Assembly: GCA_938005465.1 (NCBI GenBank)
Contig: CALLNU010000010.1
Span: forward strand, 1-64,000
DNA from: an uncultured Collinsella sp.
GTDB taxonomy: Bacteria > Actinomycetota > Coriobacteriia > Coriobacteriales > Coriobacteriaceae
Reading direction: 5' to 3'
DNA: 64,000 nt
Shown here in pieces: positions 1 to 8,309 of this stretch (position 1 is the stretch's first letter; each line of letters starts with the position of its first letter). Below the pieces are notes generated by a model. That model was not told the DNA's origin. It searched no databases and saw nothing but the letters and a program-made list of their open reading frames with translations. The position numbers and the translations under genes were made by a program.

Positions 1-58
1 TCGCGCCCTTGAAGTTGAACGTCAGATTGTCCAAATGCGGCCCGCGCAGCGTCGGCCC

Positions 59-86
59 GTTACGGCGTTTGGTAAAACGCCGTAAC
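59..86. other. Hairpin at the end of the RGG-protein gene
   Basis: Perfect 12-bp inverted repeat (GTTACGGCGTTT and its complement, 4-nt loop) touching the stop codon of the upstream minus-strand gene. No T-tract follows on the minus strand, so intrinsic terminator function is uncertain. Bases 1-58 hold nothing I can assign. Confidence 0.45.
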
Positions 87-997
87 TAAAAACGGTTGCC
101 GCGGAAGCCGCCGCCGTTGCGGCCGCCACGATCGCCACCGCGACCGCCACGGTCGTTACCACGGTTGCCGCCGAAGCCGCCACGGTTGCCACCGCGATCG
201 CCGTAGCCACCACGGTTGCCGCCAAAGCTGCCGCGACCGCCACGGTCGCTGCCACGGTCACCAAAGCCGCCACGGCCGCCACGATCGCCACCGCGGCCAC
301 CGCGGTCACCGCCACGGCCACCGCGATCGCCAAAGCCGCCGCGACCGCCACGGTCGCCGCCACGGCCACCGCGATCGTCACGACCGCCGCGAGGACCGCG
401 GTCCTCGTCCAGGCCCATGGCGACGAGCGGAGCGATGACCTTATCGAGAGCGGCCATCAGCTCGGTGGCCTCCTCATAAGAAAGCTCAGGCAGGAGCTTC
501 TCCTTCTTGTTGGCAAGCTCGACCAGGCCCTCAGCGGCATCCTCGGCAGCGAAGACAACGATCTTGCGCATATCGCCCTCGGCGTCGTCGATGCGGCCAA
601 CCAGATCGGCAGCCTCGGCCTCGGCCATCAGGCCATCGAGCTCACGAAGGCGCATGCCCAGCAGGTCGGACATTTCCTTCTGCTCCATCTTGGGCTTGAG
701 GTCAAGGAGCTTGATGGCGCGCTCGATGTTCGCCATGCGCTCGGCCTTGGCCTCCTCCTCTTTGGAAATAGCAAAGCGACGGCTACGCAGCAGGCGGGCG
801 GCCTTCTGCATCTTGTCCATCAGCTCTTCGTCATCGTAATCAACGGCGGCCTCGACAACCTCGGCCTCCTCCTCGGCGGAAACCTCGTCAGCAGCCTCAA
901 CCTCGGCAGCTTCGGTCTCCACGGTCTCGACTGCCTCAACCTCGGCAGCCATGGTCTCGTTCTCGGTCTCGTTCATGATCTCTTCGTTCTCGGACAT
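86..997 (-). CDS. MarR-like winged-helix protein with acidic N-terminus and RGG-repeat tail
   Basis: 303 aa in three parts. Residues 1-58 are almost all Glu, Ala, Val and Asp. Residues about 60-195 read like a MarR-type winged helix: a helix-turn-helix region near 100-130, a wing with DLVGRIDDAEGDMRK, then the LSYEEATELMAALDKV segment that resembles the MarR dimerisation helix. Residues about 200-303 are tandem DRGGRGG/GFGDRGG repeats, an intrinsically disordered RGG tail typical of RNA-binding proteins. The start is set by AAGGAG seven bases upstream. It stands alone, with a hairpin at its end. DNA or RNA binding is inferred; the substrate is unknown. The repeat-rich 3' end creates spurious open frames on the other strand. 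Confidence 0.8.
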   Translation of the reverse strand: MSENEEIMNETENETMAAEVEAVETVETEAAEVEAADEVSAEEEAEVVEAAVDYDDEELMDKMQKAARLLRSRRFAISKEEEAKAERMANIERAIKLLDLKPKMEQKEMSDLLGMRLRELDGLMAEAEAADLVGRIDDAEGDMRKIVVFAAEDAAEGLVELANKKEKLLPELSYEEATELMAALDKVIAPLVAMGLDEDRGPRGGRDDRGGRGGDRGGRGGFGDRGGRGGDRGGRGGDRGGRGGFGDRGSDRGGRGSFGGNRGGYGDRGGNRGGFGGNRGNDRGGRGGDRGGRNGGGFRGNRF

Positions 998-1149
998 GAG
1001 ACTCCTTCTTAGCCCTCTCGGGCATCATCGCCCCATTCGCGGGGCCCGTCGCGCACTCTTTGCGCTTTAAACATTCATGCCTCTCGGCAAAACGTCCATT
1101 AGTTTATGGTGTTGCCATCCAATCTAGCTGCAGAATCTATGTGCACACA

Positions 1150-2565
1150 TTAATGCGACATGTGTGACTCGCGACGAGCGTACACCAGCGACGCCACGAA
1201 CCCGACCACGGCAATTACAGCCGCTACACGCACGGCAGCTGCAAATCCAATCGCCTGGGCAACGTCTGTCGCAGCGCCAGCGGCGCCGGCGGTCGCAGCA
1301 GAACTCGAGAGCAGACCGATAAACAGCGACGGGCCAAACGATGCGGCAATCATGTTCCACGTGTTAAGCAATGCCGTTCCGTGAGGATGTTCAGCGGCGG
1401 GTAGCGTCTCCAAGCCGGCCGTTTGCGAGGGGCTCAGCACCAAACCGACTCCGGCATACACCACAACGGTCAGCGCCACGACGACGCCGATGTTCATGCT
1501 TGCCGCCGTCATCGAGATGGCAGTCTGCCCCACGGCAATCAGGGCAAAACCGACCGGCAGCAGCGGCCATGCGCCACGGGCGTCCATCACGCGTCCGCCC
1601 ACAATCGAGGTCACGGCGTTGCAGGCAATCGCCGGCAAAATGAGCAAGCCCGCAATAAGTGCGGTCATGCCGTATGCGCCCTCAAAATAGAGCGGCAACA
1701 AAACGCTCATCGAGAACGTCGTCATCATCGACACCACCACAAGCAAACACGCAGGCCAAAAGCGAAAGCTCGCCATGGGACGCACGTTAAGCACCGGATG
1801 CTCGAGCTTGAGCTGACGGGCCGCAAACAGGCCGAGCAGCACAATGGCGGCGAAAAGCGCCACGATGCCGGCAATCAGATTGGTCGAGAACTCGCCTACG
1901 GAATACACAAATGCCGTAATGCCGGCGGCGAGCAAAACAACCGACAGAATATCAAGCGTGGTGTTCGAGCGCTCTCCGACATTCTGAACAAGCTTAACGC
2001 CCGCCGCAGCGACCACAATGCCGCCCACCAGCGGCACTACGAACACCGCCCTCCAGCCAAATAACGTGCACATAAGACCGCTAATCACGGGTCCAAACGC
2101 CGGTCCTAGCGTAATGCAGGCGCCGCCCAGGCTCAGATACAAACCGAGCTTCTCGCGCGGGGCGCAAGACAGCACCACGTTCATCATGAGCGGGAACAAG
2201 ATGCCCGATCCCGCAGCCTGCAAAATACGACTTGGCAGCAAAACGCTAAACGACGGAGCGACCAGGCACAGGACTTCGCCGGCGACCATGCATCCGCATG
2301 CGAAAAACAGCAGCTTGCGCGTCGAGAAACGGCCGGACAGGAAGGCCATGATGGCCGTAAAAATCGACGTCACGATCATGTAGCCCGAGACGAGCCACTG
2401 TGCCGTGGTGGCACTCACCGAAAAGGCTGCCATAATGTCGTGCAACGCCACGTTAATGATGTTCTCGTTAAACGCGGCAACAAAGGCTGCAATATACATT
2501 ACGACGAGAATCGCCGCAGAGGCCGATGGCGTTACTTGAACTTGTTGCTGAGATTTGCTCCCCAT
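1150..2565 (-). CDS. MFS transporter, DHA2 (EmrB/QacA-type) drug exporter
   Basis: 471 aa, strongly hydrophobic throughout, with about 14 predicted membrane segments as in the DHA2 proton-antiport drug exporters. The first segments carry the family pattern FNENIINVALHDI followed by TTAQWLVSGYMI, equivalent to the DxTxVNVAL and W-x-x-x-Y motifs. A longer frame is open upstream to 2976, but ATG 2565 has AGGAAGG six bases before it and gives the usual family length. It is transcribed away from the deformylase-like gene with about 200 bp between them. No dedicated regulator is adjacent. Substrate cannot be told from sequence. Confidence 0.85.
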   Translation of the reverse strand: MGSKSQQQVQVTPSASAAILVVMYIAAFVAAFNENIINVALHDIMAAFSVSATTAQWLVSGYMIVTSIFTAIMAFLSGRFSTRKLLFFACGCMVAGEVLCLVAPSFSVLLPSRILQAAGSGILFPLMMNVVLSCAPREKLGLYLSLGGACITLGPAFGPVISGLMCTLFGWRAVFVVPLVGGIVVAAAGVKLVQNVGERSNTTLDILSVVLLAAGITAFVYSVGEFSTNLIAGIVALFAAIVLLGLFAARQLKLEHPVLNVRPMASFRFWPACLLVVVSMMTTFSMSVLLPLYFEGAYGMTALIAGLLILPAIACNAVTSIVGGRVMDARGAWPLLPVGFALIAVGQTAISMTAASMNIGVVVALTVVVYAGVGLVLSPSQTAGLETLPAAEHPHGTALLNTWNMIAASFGPSLFIGLLSSSAATAGAAGAATDVAQAIGFAAAVRVAAVIAVVGFVASLVYARRESHMSH

Positions 2566-2770
2566 GCATTTCCTTCCTCTTGGAACGACAGTCGCATCGC
2601 CCCAGAGGAACGGTCCAGGGCGAAAAATGAGCCCTAGACTTACGCCAGACGCCGTACACGACGAATCTGGCAACATGGTCCAACATCGAAAGATTGTAAC
2701 GCGGACGCACAGCTTTCCTTCCGCGCTATTATTAAAAGTCCACGAAAGCATAAGACATGAGGAGCCCGCC

Positions 2771-3181
2771 ATGATTAAGCCCATCATGAAATCCGAGTTC
2801 TTTTTGCGTCTGCCTTCCGAAGACGCGGGACCCGACGATGCCGCAACCGGGCAGGATCTCCTGGATACACTCCACGAGCATGAGCGCGAGTGCGTGGGCC
2901 TCGCCGCCAACATGATCGGCGTGCGCAAACGCATCATCTGCGTAAAGGACGGCAACAGGACACTCCTGATGTACAACCCTCAAATTCTTGAGCAGGTCAA
3001 TGCCTATCAGACGAGCGAAGGATGCCTCTCGCTGACCGGCGAGCGTCCCTGTACCCGCTATCGCCGCATTAAGGTTGAGTATTTGGACGAGAACTTCGTT
3101 CACCGCATCAAAAACTACTCGGGCTACACCGCCGAGATCATCCAGCACGAAATCGACCACTGCAATGGCGTCGTGGTTTAG
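2771..3181 (+). CDS. Peptide deformylase-like protein
   Basis: 136 aa, shorter than classical deformylases (about 170). All three metal-site motifs are present: GLAANMIG (43-50, with Asn where Gln is usual), EGCLS (83-87, Cys ligand) and HEIDH (126-130, two His ligands and the catalytic Glu). This matches the short Pdf-like family that removes N-formyl groups from proteins; Asn for Gln is a known variation in that subgroup, as far as I recall. ATG 2771 follows AGGAG; the frame is open further upstream without a suitable start. A second paralogue at 16820-17239 lacks the Glu. Likely active, but the physiological substrate is uncertain. Confidence 0.8.
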   Translation: MIKPIMKSEFFLRLPSEDAGPDDAATGQDLLDTLHEHERECVGLAANMIGVRKRIICVKDGNRTLLMYNPQILEQVNAYQTSEGCLSLTGERPCTRYRRIKVEYLDENFVHRIKNYSGYTAEIIQHEIDHCNGVVV

Positions 3182-3217
3182 GCCACCTGCCAAAATGAGG
3201 GTACCGGAGGCCTCCCT

Positions 3218-4141
3218 ATGGATATCAGCCGCTTTGGCGAATTCGCCATCTTAGCGCAGTCACGCACGTTTCTTGATGCGGCGGAACTGCTTTTCATGTC
3301 GCAATCAACCCTCTCCAAGCACATCATGGCAATGGAGCACGAACTCGGCTGCAAGCTCATCGATCGAAGCCAGCGCCACGTAACACTCACCGCGCAAGGT
3401 GAAGCGCTCCTCCCCTATGCGCAAAAAATTGCGACGCTTCAGCACCGCTATCTTGCCGCCATTCAAATAGGCGCAGGTGAGCCGCTCGAGCACCTCACCG
3501 TAGGTTCTATCCCCATTATGGCCCCTTATGGGATCACGGACGCCGTCATCGATTTTCAGCAGGCGAACCCCTCATATTCTGTTGAGCTCATCGAGGGCGA
3601 GGGCGACACACTCAAGCGTATGCTCCTGCACGAGGACATTGACCTGGCCTTCATCCGTGACAGTGGCGCCATCGAGCCGGAGTTCAAAAAGATTCCCTTT
3701 ACGACTGACCGGCTCGTGGCCGTCCTTCCGCTCGACCATCCGCTCGCCGAACGTGACACCGTCGAGATAGACGACCTTATCGACGAGAATTTCCTCATGC
3801 TTCCCCAAGGCTCGTTCGTAAGCGAGCTCGTCCTTTCCCTTTGTCGCGAAGCTGGATTTGGCCCACGCGTTACGTTCACCGGCAAACGAGCCGAGAACAT
3901 CATCTCTCTTGTCGCACGCGGCGCCGGCGTCTCATTCCTCATGCGCAAGCCGGCGGAATCGCTTGCCAGCGGAAAGGTAGCCCTGGTGCCGCTTGAGCCC
4001 GCGACGACCTCCGAGGTCAGGCTCTACCTCAAGCGGAACGCCGCGCACTCGCAGGCGGTCGTCTCGTTCATCGGCTTCCTCCCCTACCGTCAGCTCCTGC
4101 AGGGCGACCGTGCGTCTTCCACCGCGGCACGACCGTCATAA
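3218..4141 (+). CDS. LysR-family transcriptional regulator
   Basis: 307 aa. Residues 1-60 form the LysR winged helix (FLDAAELLFMSQSTLSKHI, then LEHELG-type recognition region), followed by a two-lobed effector domain from about residue 90. GGAGG lies upstream of ATG 3218. It follows the deformylase-like gene by 36 bp and converges on the PTS/ceramidase-like operon, ending 124 bp from the EIIBC stop with a shared terminator between. It may control that operon, whose promoter has a palindrome at 9426-9442, but this is inference from position only. Confidence 0.85.
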   Translation: MDISRFGEFAILAQSRTFLDAAELLFMSQSTLSKHIMAMEHELGCKLIDRSQRHVTLTAQGEALLPYAQKIATLQHRYLAAIQIGAGEPLEHLTVGSIPIMAPYGITDAVIDFQQANPSYSVELIEGEGDTLKRMLLHEDIDLAFIRDSGAIEPEFKKIPFTTDRLVAVLPLDHPLAERDTVEIDDLIDENFLMLPQGSFVSELVLSLCREAGFGPRVTFTGKRAENIISLVARGAGVSFLMRKPAESLASGKVALVPLEPATTSEVRLYLKRNAAHSQAVVSFIGFLPYRQLLQGDRASSTAARPS

Positions 4142-4203
4142 TCCCCGCTGCTCCACAACCGCAGACTTGTGTCCGCAAACACGCTGACAACGGCACAAAA
4201 CAC

Positions 4204-4244
4204 AAATATGCCTCGGGCGGCACGTCGCCGTCCGAGGCATATTT
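4204..4244. terminator. Bidirectional intrinsic terminator
   Basis: Inverted repeat with AAATATGCCTCGG at 4204-4216 and its complement at 4232-4244, between the convergent LysR and PTS genes. A and T runs flank both sides, so it can serve both strands. Confidence 0.85.
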
Positions 4245-4264
4245 GGTTAAAGTGCGCAGACAGA

Positions 4265-5707
4265 CTAGTCCACCGAGATGTTGAGCGCCTTACCGCCCTC
4301 GTCCTTCCTGGTACCGATCGCCATAGCGGCGACAAGAGCCAAAACGAAAGCGACCACACCGGAGATGACAAGGCCGATAAAGCCCGTGTCGATGCCGGCA
4401 GGGTTAATAAAGCTCGGGAAACCGAGCGGGCCGGAGGCACCGAAGGCATAGAGTTTGGCACCCATGAGGCCGGCAATGGCGCCGCCTACACCAGCGGAAA
4501 TAAAGGTTGACCACATAAGACGCTTACGCGGCAGCAAGATGGCGTAAAGCGCAGGCTCGTTGACACCGAAAATCGAAGAGACAAGGGCGGGAATGTTGAC
4601 GGCAGCATTTTCCTCGGAGTCCTTGGTTCGGATGACCATGCCAAGCACAGCACCGGCGATGGCACAACCGCCTGCATACACGAGCGGGTTAATGAGGTCA
4701 TAGCCGTAGGTTGCGACATCGAGAAACCACAGCGGGATGATACCCCAGTGCAGGCCGAACATGACGAGCAGGCTCCAGAACGTGCCGATGACAAAGCCGG
4801 CGATGGCGGGCTGGAAGTTGATGAGCATCAAGATGATCTGGGCAACGATGTTGGAGAGGACCGTCATGACCGGACCGACCACAAGCAGGCCAAGGATGCC
4901 GCAAATGAGGAGCGTCAGGATGTTGGAGAAGAACGAGCTCACAAGCGCGGGCAGCGCGTTAGAAAGGGCCTTGTGCACCTTGGAGGCAATCCAGACGATA
5001 AAGATCGCAGGCAGAATCGTCGATGAGTAATTCTGCATGATCAGCGGGATGCCAAAAATATCACCGTAGACATTGGACTCGAAGACCGTGCCGGCGCCGA
5101 GCGTGTAGAGCGGATCTCCGCCCATAAGGGCAACGAGCGTCGGGTAGACAAGGATACCACCGAGCGCCATTCCCATAACGGGCTTAAGTCCGAACTTCTT
5201 GGCCGACGTCCAGCCAATGATTAGCGGAAAGTAATAGAAGACCGAATCTCCGATTGCCGAGAGCGTCACATACGTATTGCTGTCCTTGGCAAGCCAACCG
5301 GCAACCGTGCAGAGCGCGAGCATCGACTTGATAAAGCCACCGGCCATAAGCACGCCAAGAACCGGTTGCAGAATCTCGGAGATGATGGCCAGCAGACGCG
5401 AGAATGGATCGCCCTTTTTGACGTCGTCGCCTTCATCGATATCGAGTGCGGGTTTGGAGTCGAACCCGCCAATCTGAACAAGGTCGTTGTAGACGGCCTC
5501 GACAGTGGCACCAATCACGACCTGATACTGTCCGCCGGCCTGGATGACGTCAACGACGCCCTTCGTCGCCTTAAGCTCATTGGTCTGGGCGAGCGATTCA
5601 TCCTTGAGGTGGAAGCGGAGACGCGTAATGCAGTGGCTCACGTCTAACACATTGTCTCGACCACCGACCTTTGTGATGATTTCATCGCAAAGCTTCTGGT
5701 ATTTCAT
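4265..5707 (-). CDS. PTS system EIIBC component, glucose/beta-glucoside superfamily
   Basis: 480 aa. Residues 1-80 form an EIIB domain with the phosphorylated Cys26 in SHCITRLRFHLKD. From about residue 105 an EIIC membrane domain follows, with about ten hydrophobic segments. There is no EIIA domain, so a separate EIIA must donate phosphate. A longer frame opens to 5893, but ATG 5707 has AAGGAG seven bases upstream and matches the normal EIIB N-terminus. It is the last gene of a minus-strand set with two ceramidase-like hydrolases and an amidohydrolase, separated from them by 192 bp. The sugar or glycoside imported is unknown; the partner genes suggest it carries an amide. Confidence 0.88.
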   Translation of the reverse strand: MKYQKLCDEIITKVGGRDNVLDVSHCITRLRFHLKDESLAQTNELKATKGVVDVIQAGGQYQVVIGATVEAVYNDLVQIGGFDSKPALDIDEGDDVKKGDPFSRLLAIISEILQPVLGVLMAGGFIKSMLALCTVAGWLAKDSNTYVTLSAIGDSVFYYFPLIIGWTSAKKFGLKPVMGMALGGILVYPTLVALMGGDPLYTLGAGTVFESNVYGDIFGIPLIMQNYSSTILPAIFIVWIASKVHKALSNALPALVSSFFSNILTLLICGILGLLVVGPVMTVLSNIVAQIILMLINFQPAIAGFVIGTFWSLLVMFGLHWGIIPLWFLDVATYGYDLINPLVYAGGCAIAGAVLGMVIRTKDSEENAAVNIPALVSSIFGVNEPALYAILLPRKRLMWSTFISAGVGGAIAGLMGAKLYAFGASGPLGFPSFINPAGIDTGFIGLVISGVVAFVLALVAAMAIGTRKDEGGKALNISVD

Positions 5708-5899
5708 GGAATTCTCCTTTTTCTGAGCGGGGTATAGCATCGATTTCATGCCTCCGTAGTCGACGTGGGAGGGCAAGGAACCCGCTTCCCCCTTTGAAAT
5801 CCGCGGACGCACGTACGCCCGGGATGGGAAACGGCAGAGAAGATGGAAGATGCCGATCACATGGCAGCGAGCCTCATTGGCCATGTCACGCAATCAGGT

Positions 5900-7018
5900 C
5901 TACAGACGCGAATCTGCTGCGCCGAGAAGTCTCGTCGTCTGGCAGAACTTGTCACACAGACGTTCCGGTTCGCCCTGGGGAATCTGAGTACGCTCGGTCT
6001 CAAAGGAGAGGCCGTACTCGCGTGCCGGAAGGAAATACTCGAAATAGCCGTTGGTGTAACCGCAAACTATTCCCTCGACCGGGCATTCGCGCTTCATGCG
6101 AATACCCAAGTCGCTGCCGAGCTCACTCGGGAACACAAAGAGATGCAGGCCGCCCAAACTGATGACGACACACTTAAGCGTGAGCGAAAAGTCGTCATGG
6201 GCAACGGTGTGATAGAACGTCTGAGGCTCGATGCGGTCGAGAACGACCTCGCGATCGAGCTTGATCTGGGAAATCGCCTCGGCAAGACCGGTCGAAACGC
6301 GCTCGACCTCGGGAATGCCGCGTCCCTGGCGAAAATTGCGGTCGCTACAGTCGCCAGCAGCACCGACGACCATGGCCGGATAGTAACCAAGACTCTGAGC
6401 GAGCTTTTTGCCGGTAAGACCGGCGAGTTCGCTCGTGAGCTCCGTGCAGTCGGGTCCGACGCAAGCGGAATGCACCGCCCAGTTCACAAAGCCCGCAAAT
6501 GGCTTGCCTTCGGTATCGAAGAACGATACGACAATGACCTCATTGTCGGCGAGTTCACCTGGGATGATGCGGTTGTCGTAGAAACCGGTGATGACCTGCT
6601 TGCCCAAGCGACAAATCGCGGGCTGTGCGTTGGCGCGGCACTCCTCAAAGCATTGGCAAATGGTATCGAGGAACCAGCGGTAGTAGTTCTCGTCGAATTT
6701 TCCCGTCCACCAGCTGCGGTGGTAAGCGACGATTGAAGTATGGTCGTGCGTCGCGGAGAGCAGAACGCAGTCACGGTCGATTCCGTAGCGCTCGGCGAGC
6801 ATCGTCTTAACCTCCTCGGCCATGCCCTCCTCAAACTCGAGAACATCGGCGTTGAAGAGAAAAACTTCGCGGTCGTCCTGTTGGAAAAGAATCGCGTTGG
6901 CGAAGACGTCGTCATGGACGCCTGTCGCAGGCTCCAGACGGTTGGAGAGGTTACGATATCCGATTAGATAGATGTCGCCTTGCGGGGTAATCTTGCGGCG
7001 TGCATGTCCGATATTCAT
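5900..7018 (-). CDS. Neutral/alkaline ceramidase-superfamily hydrolase (cytoplasmic)
   Basis: 372 aa. Motifs match the zinc-dependent neutral ceramidase family (amide hydrolases): ATHDHT at 89-94 (His91, His93), NWAVH with His183, GAAGDCSD near 219, PSELG with Glu299, and a GYTNGYFEY stretch near 320-328 supplying Tyr. These parallel the His, His, Glu and Tyr zinc ligands known in the family. There is no signal peptide, unlike secreted bacterial ceramidases, so it should act inside the cell, perhaps on a PTS-imported product. The start is ATG 7018, placed by AAGGAG; an alternative ATG at 7039 would overlap the preceding gene's stop (ATGA). True substrate unknown. Confidence 0.82.
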   Translation of the reverse strand: MNIGHARRKITPQGDIYLIGYRNLSNRLEPATGVHDDVFANAILFQQDDREVFLFNADVLEFEEGMAEEVKTMLAERYGIDRDCVLLSATHDHTSIVAYHRSWWTGKFDENYYRWFLDTICQCFEECRANAQPAICRLGKQVITGFYDNRIIPGELADNEVIVVSFFDTEGKPFAGFVNWAVHSACVGPDCTELTSELAGLTGKKLAQSLGYYPAMVVGAAGDCSDRNFRQGRGIPEVERVSTGLAEAISQIKLDREVVLDRIEPQTFYHTVAHDDFSLTLKCVVISLGGLHLFVFPSELGSDLGIRMKRECPVEGIVCGYTNGYFEYFLPAREYGLSFETERTQIPQGEPERLCDKFCQTTRLLGAADSRL

Positions 7019-7035
7019 GCAAGTTCTCCTTTTTG

Positions 7036-8283
7036 TCATGCCGCGTTTAAAGCGGCAAGGATGGTTTGAAGGAGGCGCTCATGGGAACCGGCGGCGAAGC
7101 CGGAGTTCATGGCCTCATAGGTGATTTTCTCGTACGCATCGGGGGCCGGCAGATACTTTTGCCCTCCGTTGACAAGCGTGGCAAAGAGCACGGGGCAGAA
7201 TCGGGCGGCGCGCACGGCGGCGCCAAACGAGCTCGAAACCTCGGGCTGGATACCAACGAACTCGACATTTCCCAGCCGAAGTAAATAGACCCTCGTACGC
7301 TGTTCGCCTGCCGCATGAAACTCATAAGTTCGATGCGGGGCCAATGAGCAGAAGTCGGCGCGCGTCTGGGCGGGCAAAAGGACGTCGACCGTGCGAGCAT
7401 CGACGCCGATGGCATCGTCCTCACGCGCCGCACGGACGGCCTCAATCAACGCATCGCTCATAGCGCGACCCTGTCGATGCAGCATGCGATATCCACTCTC
7501 GTGAGCATCTAACGTTTGCTTCGCCCCGGTCGAACCGAACGCAACGGTTACGGCGCGCTCCGCCGGACTCTGATCCCCCGCGGCACCGGGTAGCAGCAAC
7601 ACGACTCCGCCCAATTCGCGCTCGAGAGCCATGGCGGCAAAGCCAAAGAGGTCCCCGCTCACCAAGCGCTTCCCCTGAGAATCGTGCGATCCGTCGAGCA
7701 CGGAAGACTGGACATCAGCCGTCGCAAGCATGGCAACGAGCCCGCCCTCGGCATCCCTCGCGACAAGTACGGGCATCGCGTGGTCGGCAAACCCCTTGGG
7801 GTCTACTCCCAGCCACCAGCCGGCCGGTGTCTCAATGTCGCGGTTAACGTTCACAGGACAGTAGCCCTCCGCCGAGGCGAGCGTGACAGAGCGAATGCCC
7901 GCAACCGCCTGCCCAACGGCCGCGCGTGTCGCGGCGATGAGCGCGGCACGATAGCGCTCATTTCGATCGCGGGCATCGGTGTCGGCCAGATGCCCAGGGG
8001 TGCGCACGTGAGGCGCAGAAAACGTGTGGGTCGGGACCACCCAAGAAAAGGCGCCGTCGCAATTGGAGACATCCTTGACAACCTCACGCAGATCGACGAG
8101 TAGGGCCGGAGCGATCGAGGTAACCTCAAGTGAAAGGATGCAAGCGCGCCGCCCCATCCCTTCGACCACGAAGGCACGGGCAAAGATTTCATGACGGAGT
8201 GCGTCGAAACCGTCGAACGGCAATACGTCCTCTAAGTTAATGGCCACCCGGGCGGCTCCGGCCTTCATCTCTCCCTTATCCAT
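7036..8283 (-). CDS. Ceramidase-superfamily-like hydrolase, second copy, altered zinc site
   Basis: 415 aa and divergent from its downstream neighbour, but with the same framework: VPTHTFSAPH near 83-92, GAAGDQSPAE, QPEVSS (the Glu region) and a VNGGQKYLP stretch near the C-terminus. Where the neighbour has NWAVHSACVG with a presumed zinc His, this protein has ATADVQSSVL, so Gln replaces that His. It may have a different metal site or be non-catalytic. AGGAGG lies nine bases before ATG 8283. It sits 17-18 bp from its neighbour and 26 bp after the amidohydrolase, so the three are one operon. No signal peptide. Confidence 0.7.
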   Translation of the reverse strand: MDKGEMKAGAARVAINLEDVLPFDGFDALRHEIFARAFVVEGMGRRACILSLEVTSIAPALLVDLREVVKDVSNCDGAFSWVVPTHTFSAPHVRTPGHLADTDARDRNERYRAALIAATRAAVGQAVAGIRSVTLASAEGYCPVNVNRDIETPAGWWLGVDPKGFADHAMPVLVARDAEGGLVAMLATADVQSSVLDGSHDSQGKRLVSGDLFGFAAMALERELGGVVLLLPGAAGDQSPAERAVTVAFGSTGAKQTLDAHESGYRMLHRQGRAMSDALIEAVRAAREDDAIGVDARTVDVLLPAQTRADFCSLAPHRTYEFHAAGEQRTRVYLLRLGNVEFVGIQPEVSSSFGAAVRAARFCPVLFATLVNGGQKYLPAPDAYEKITYEAMNSGFAAGSHERLLQTILAALNAA

Positions 8284-8309
8284 GGCGAACGCCCTCCTTT
8301 ATCTGTCGC

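Noticed and set aside
22..381. 119-codon Ala/Val-rich minus-strand frame over the RGG repeats
   Set aside because: It is the low-complexity shadow of the Gly/Arg repeats in another frame, without a ribosome binding site.
2566..2976. 608-aa version of the MFS exporter starting at 2976
   Set aside because: The extra N-terminus overlaps the divergent promoter and deformylase-like gene and is not hydrophobic or family-like.
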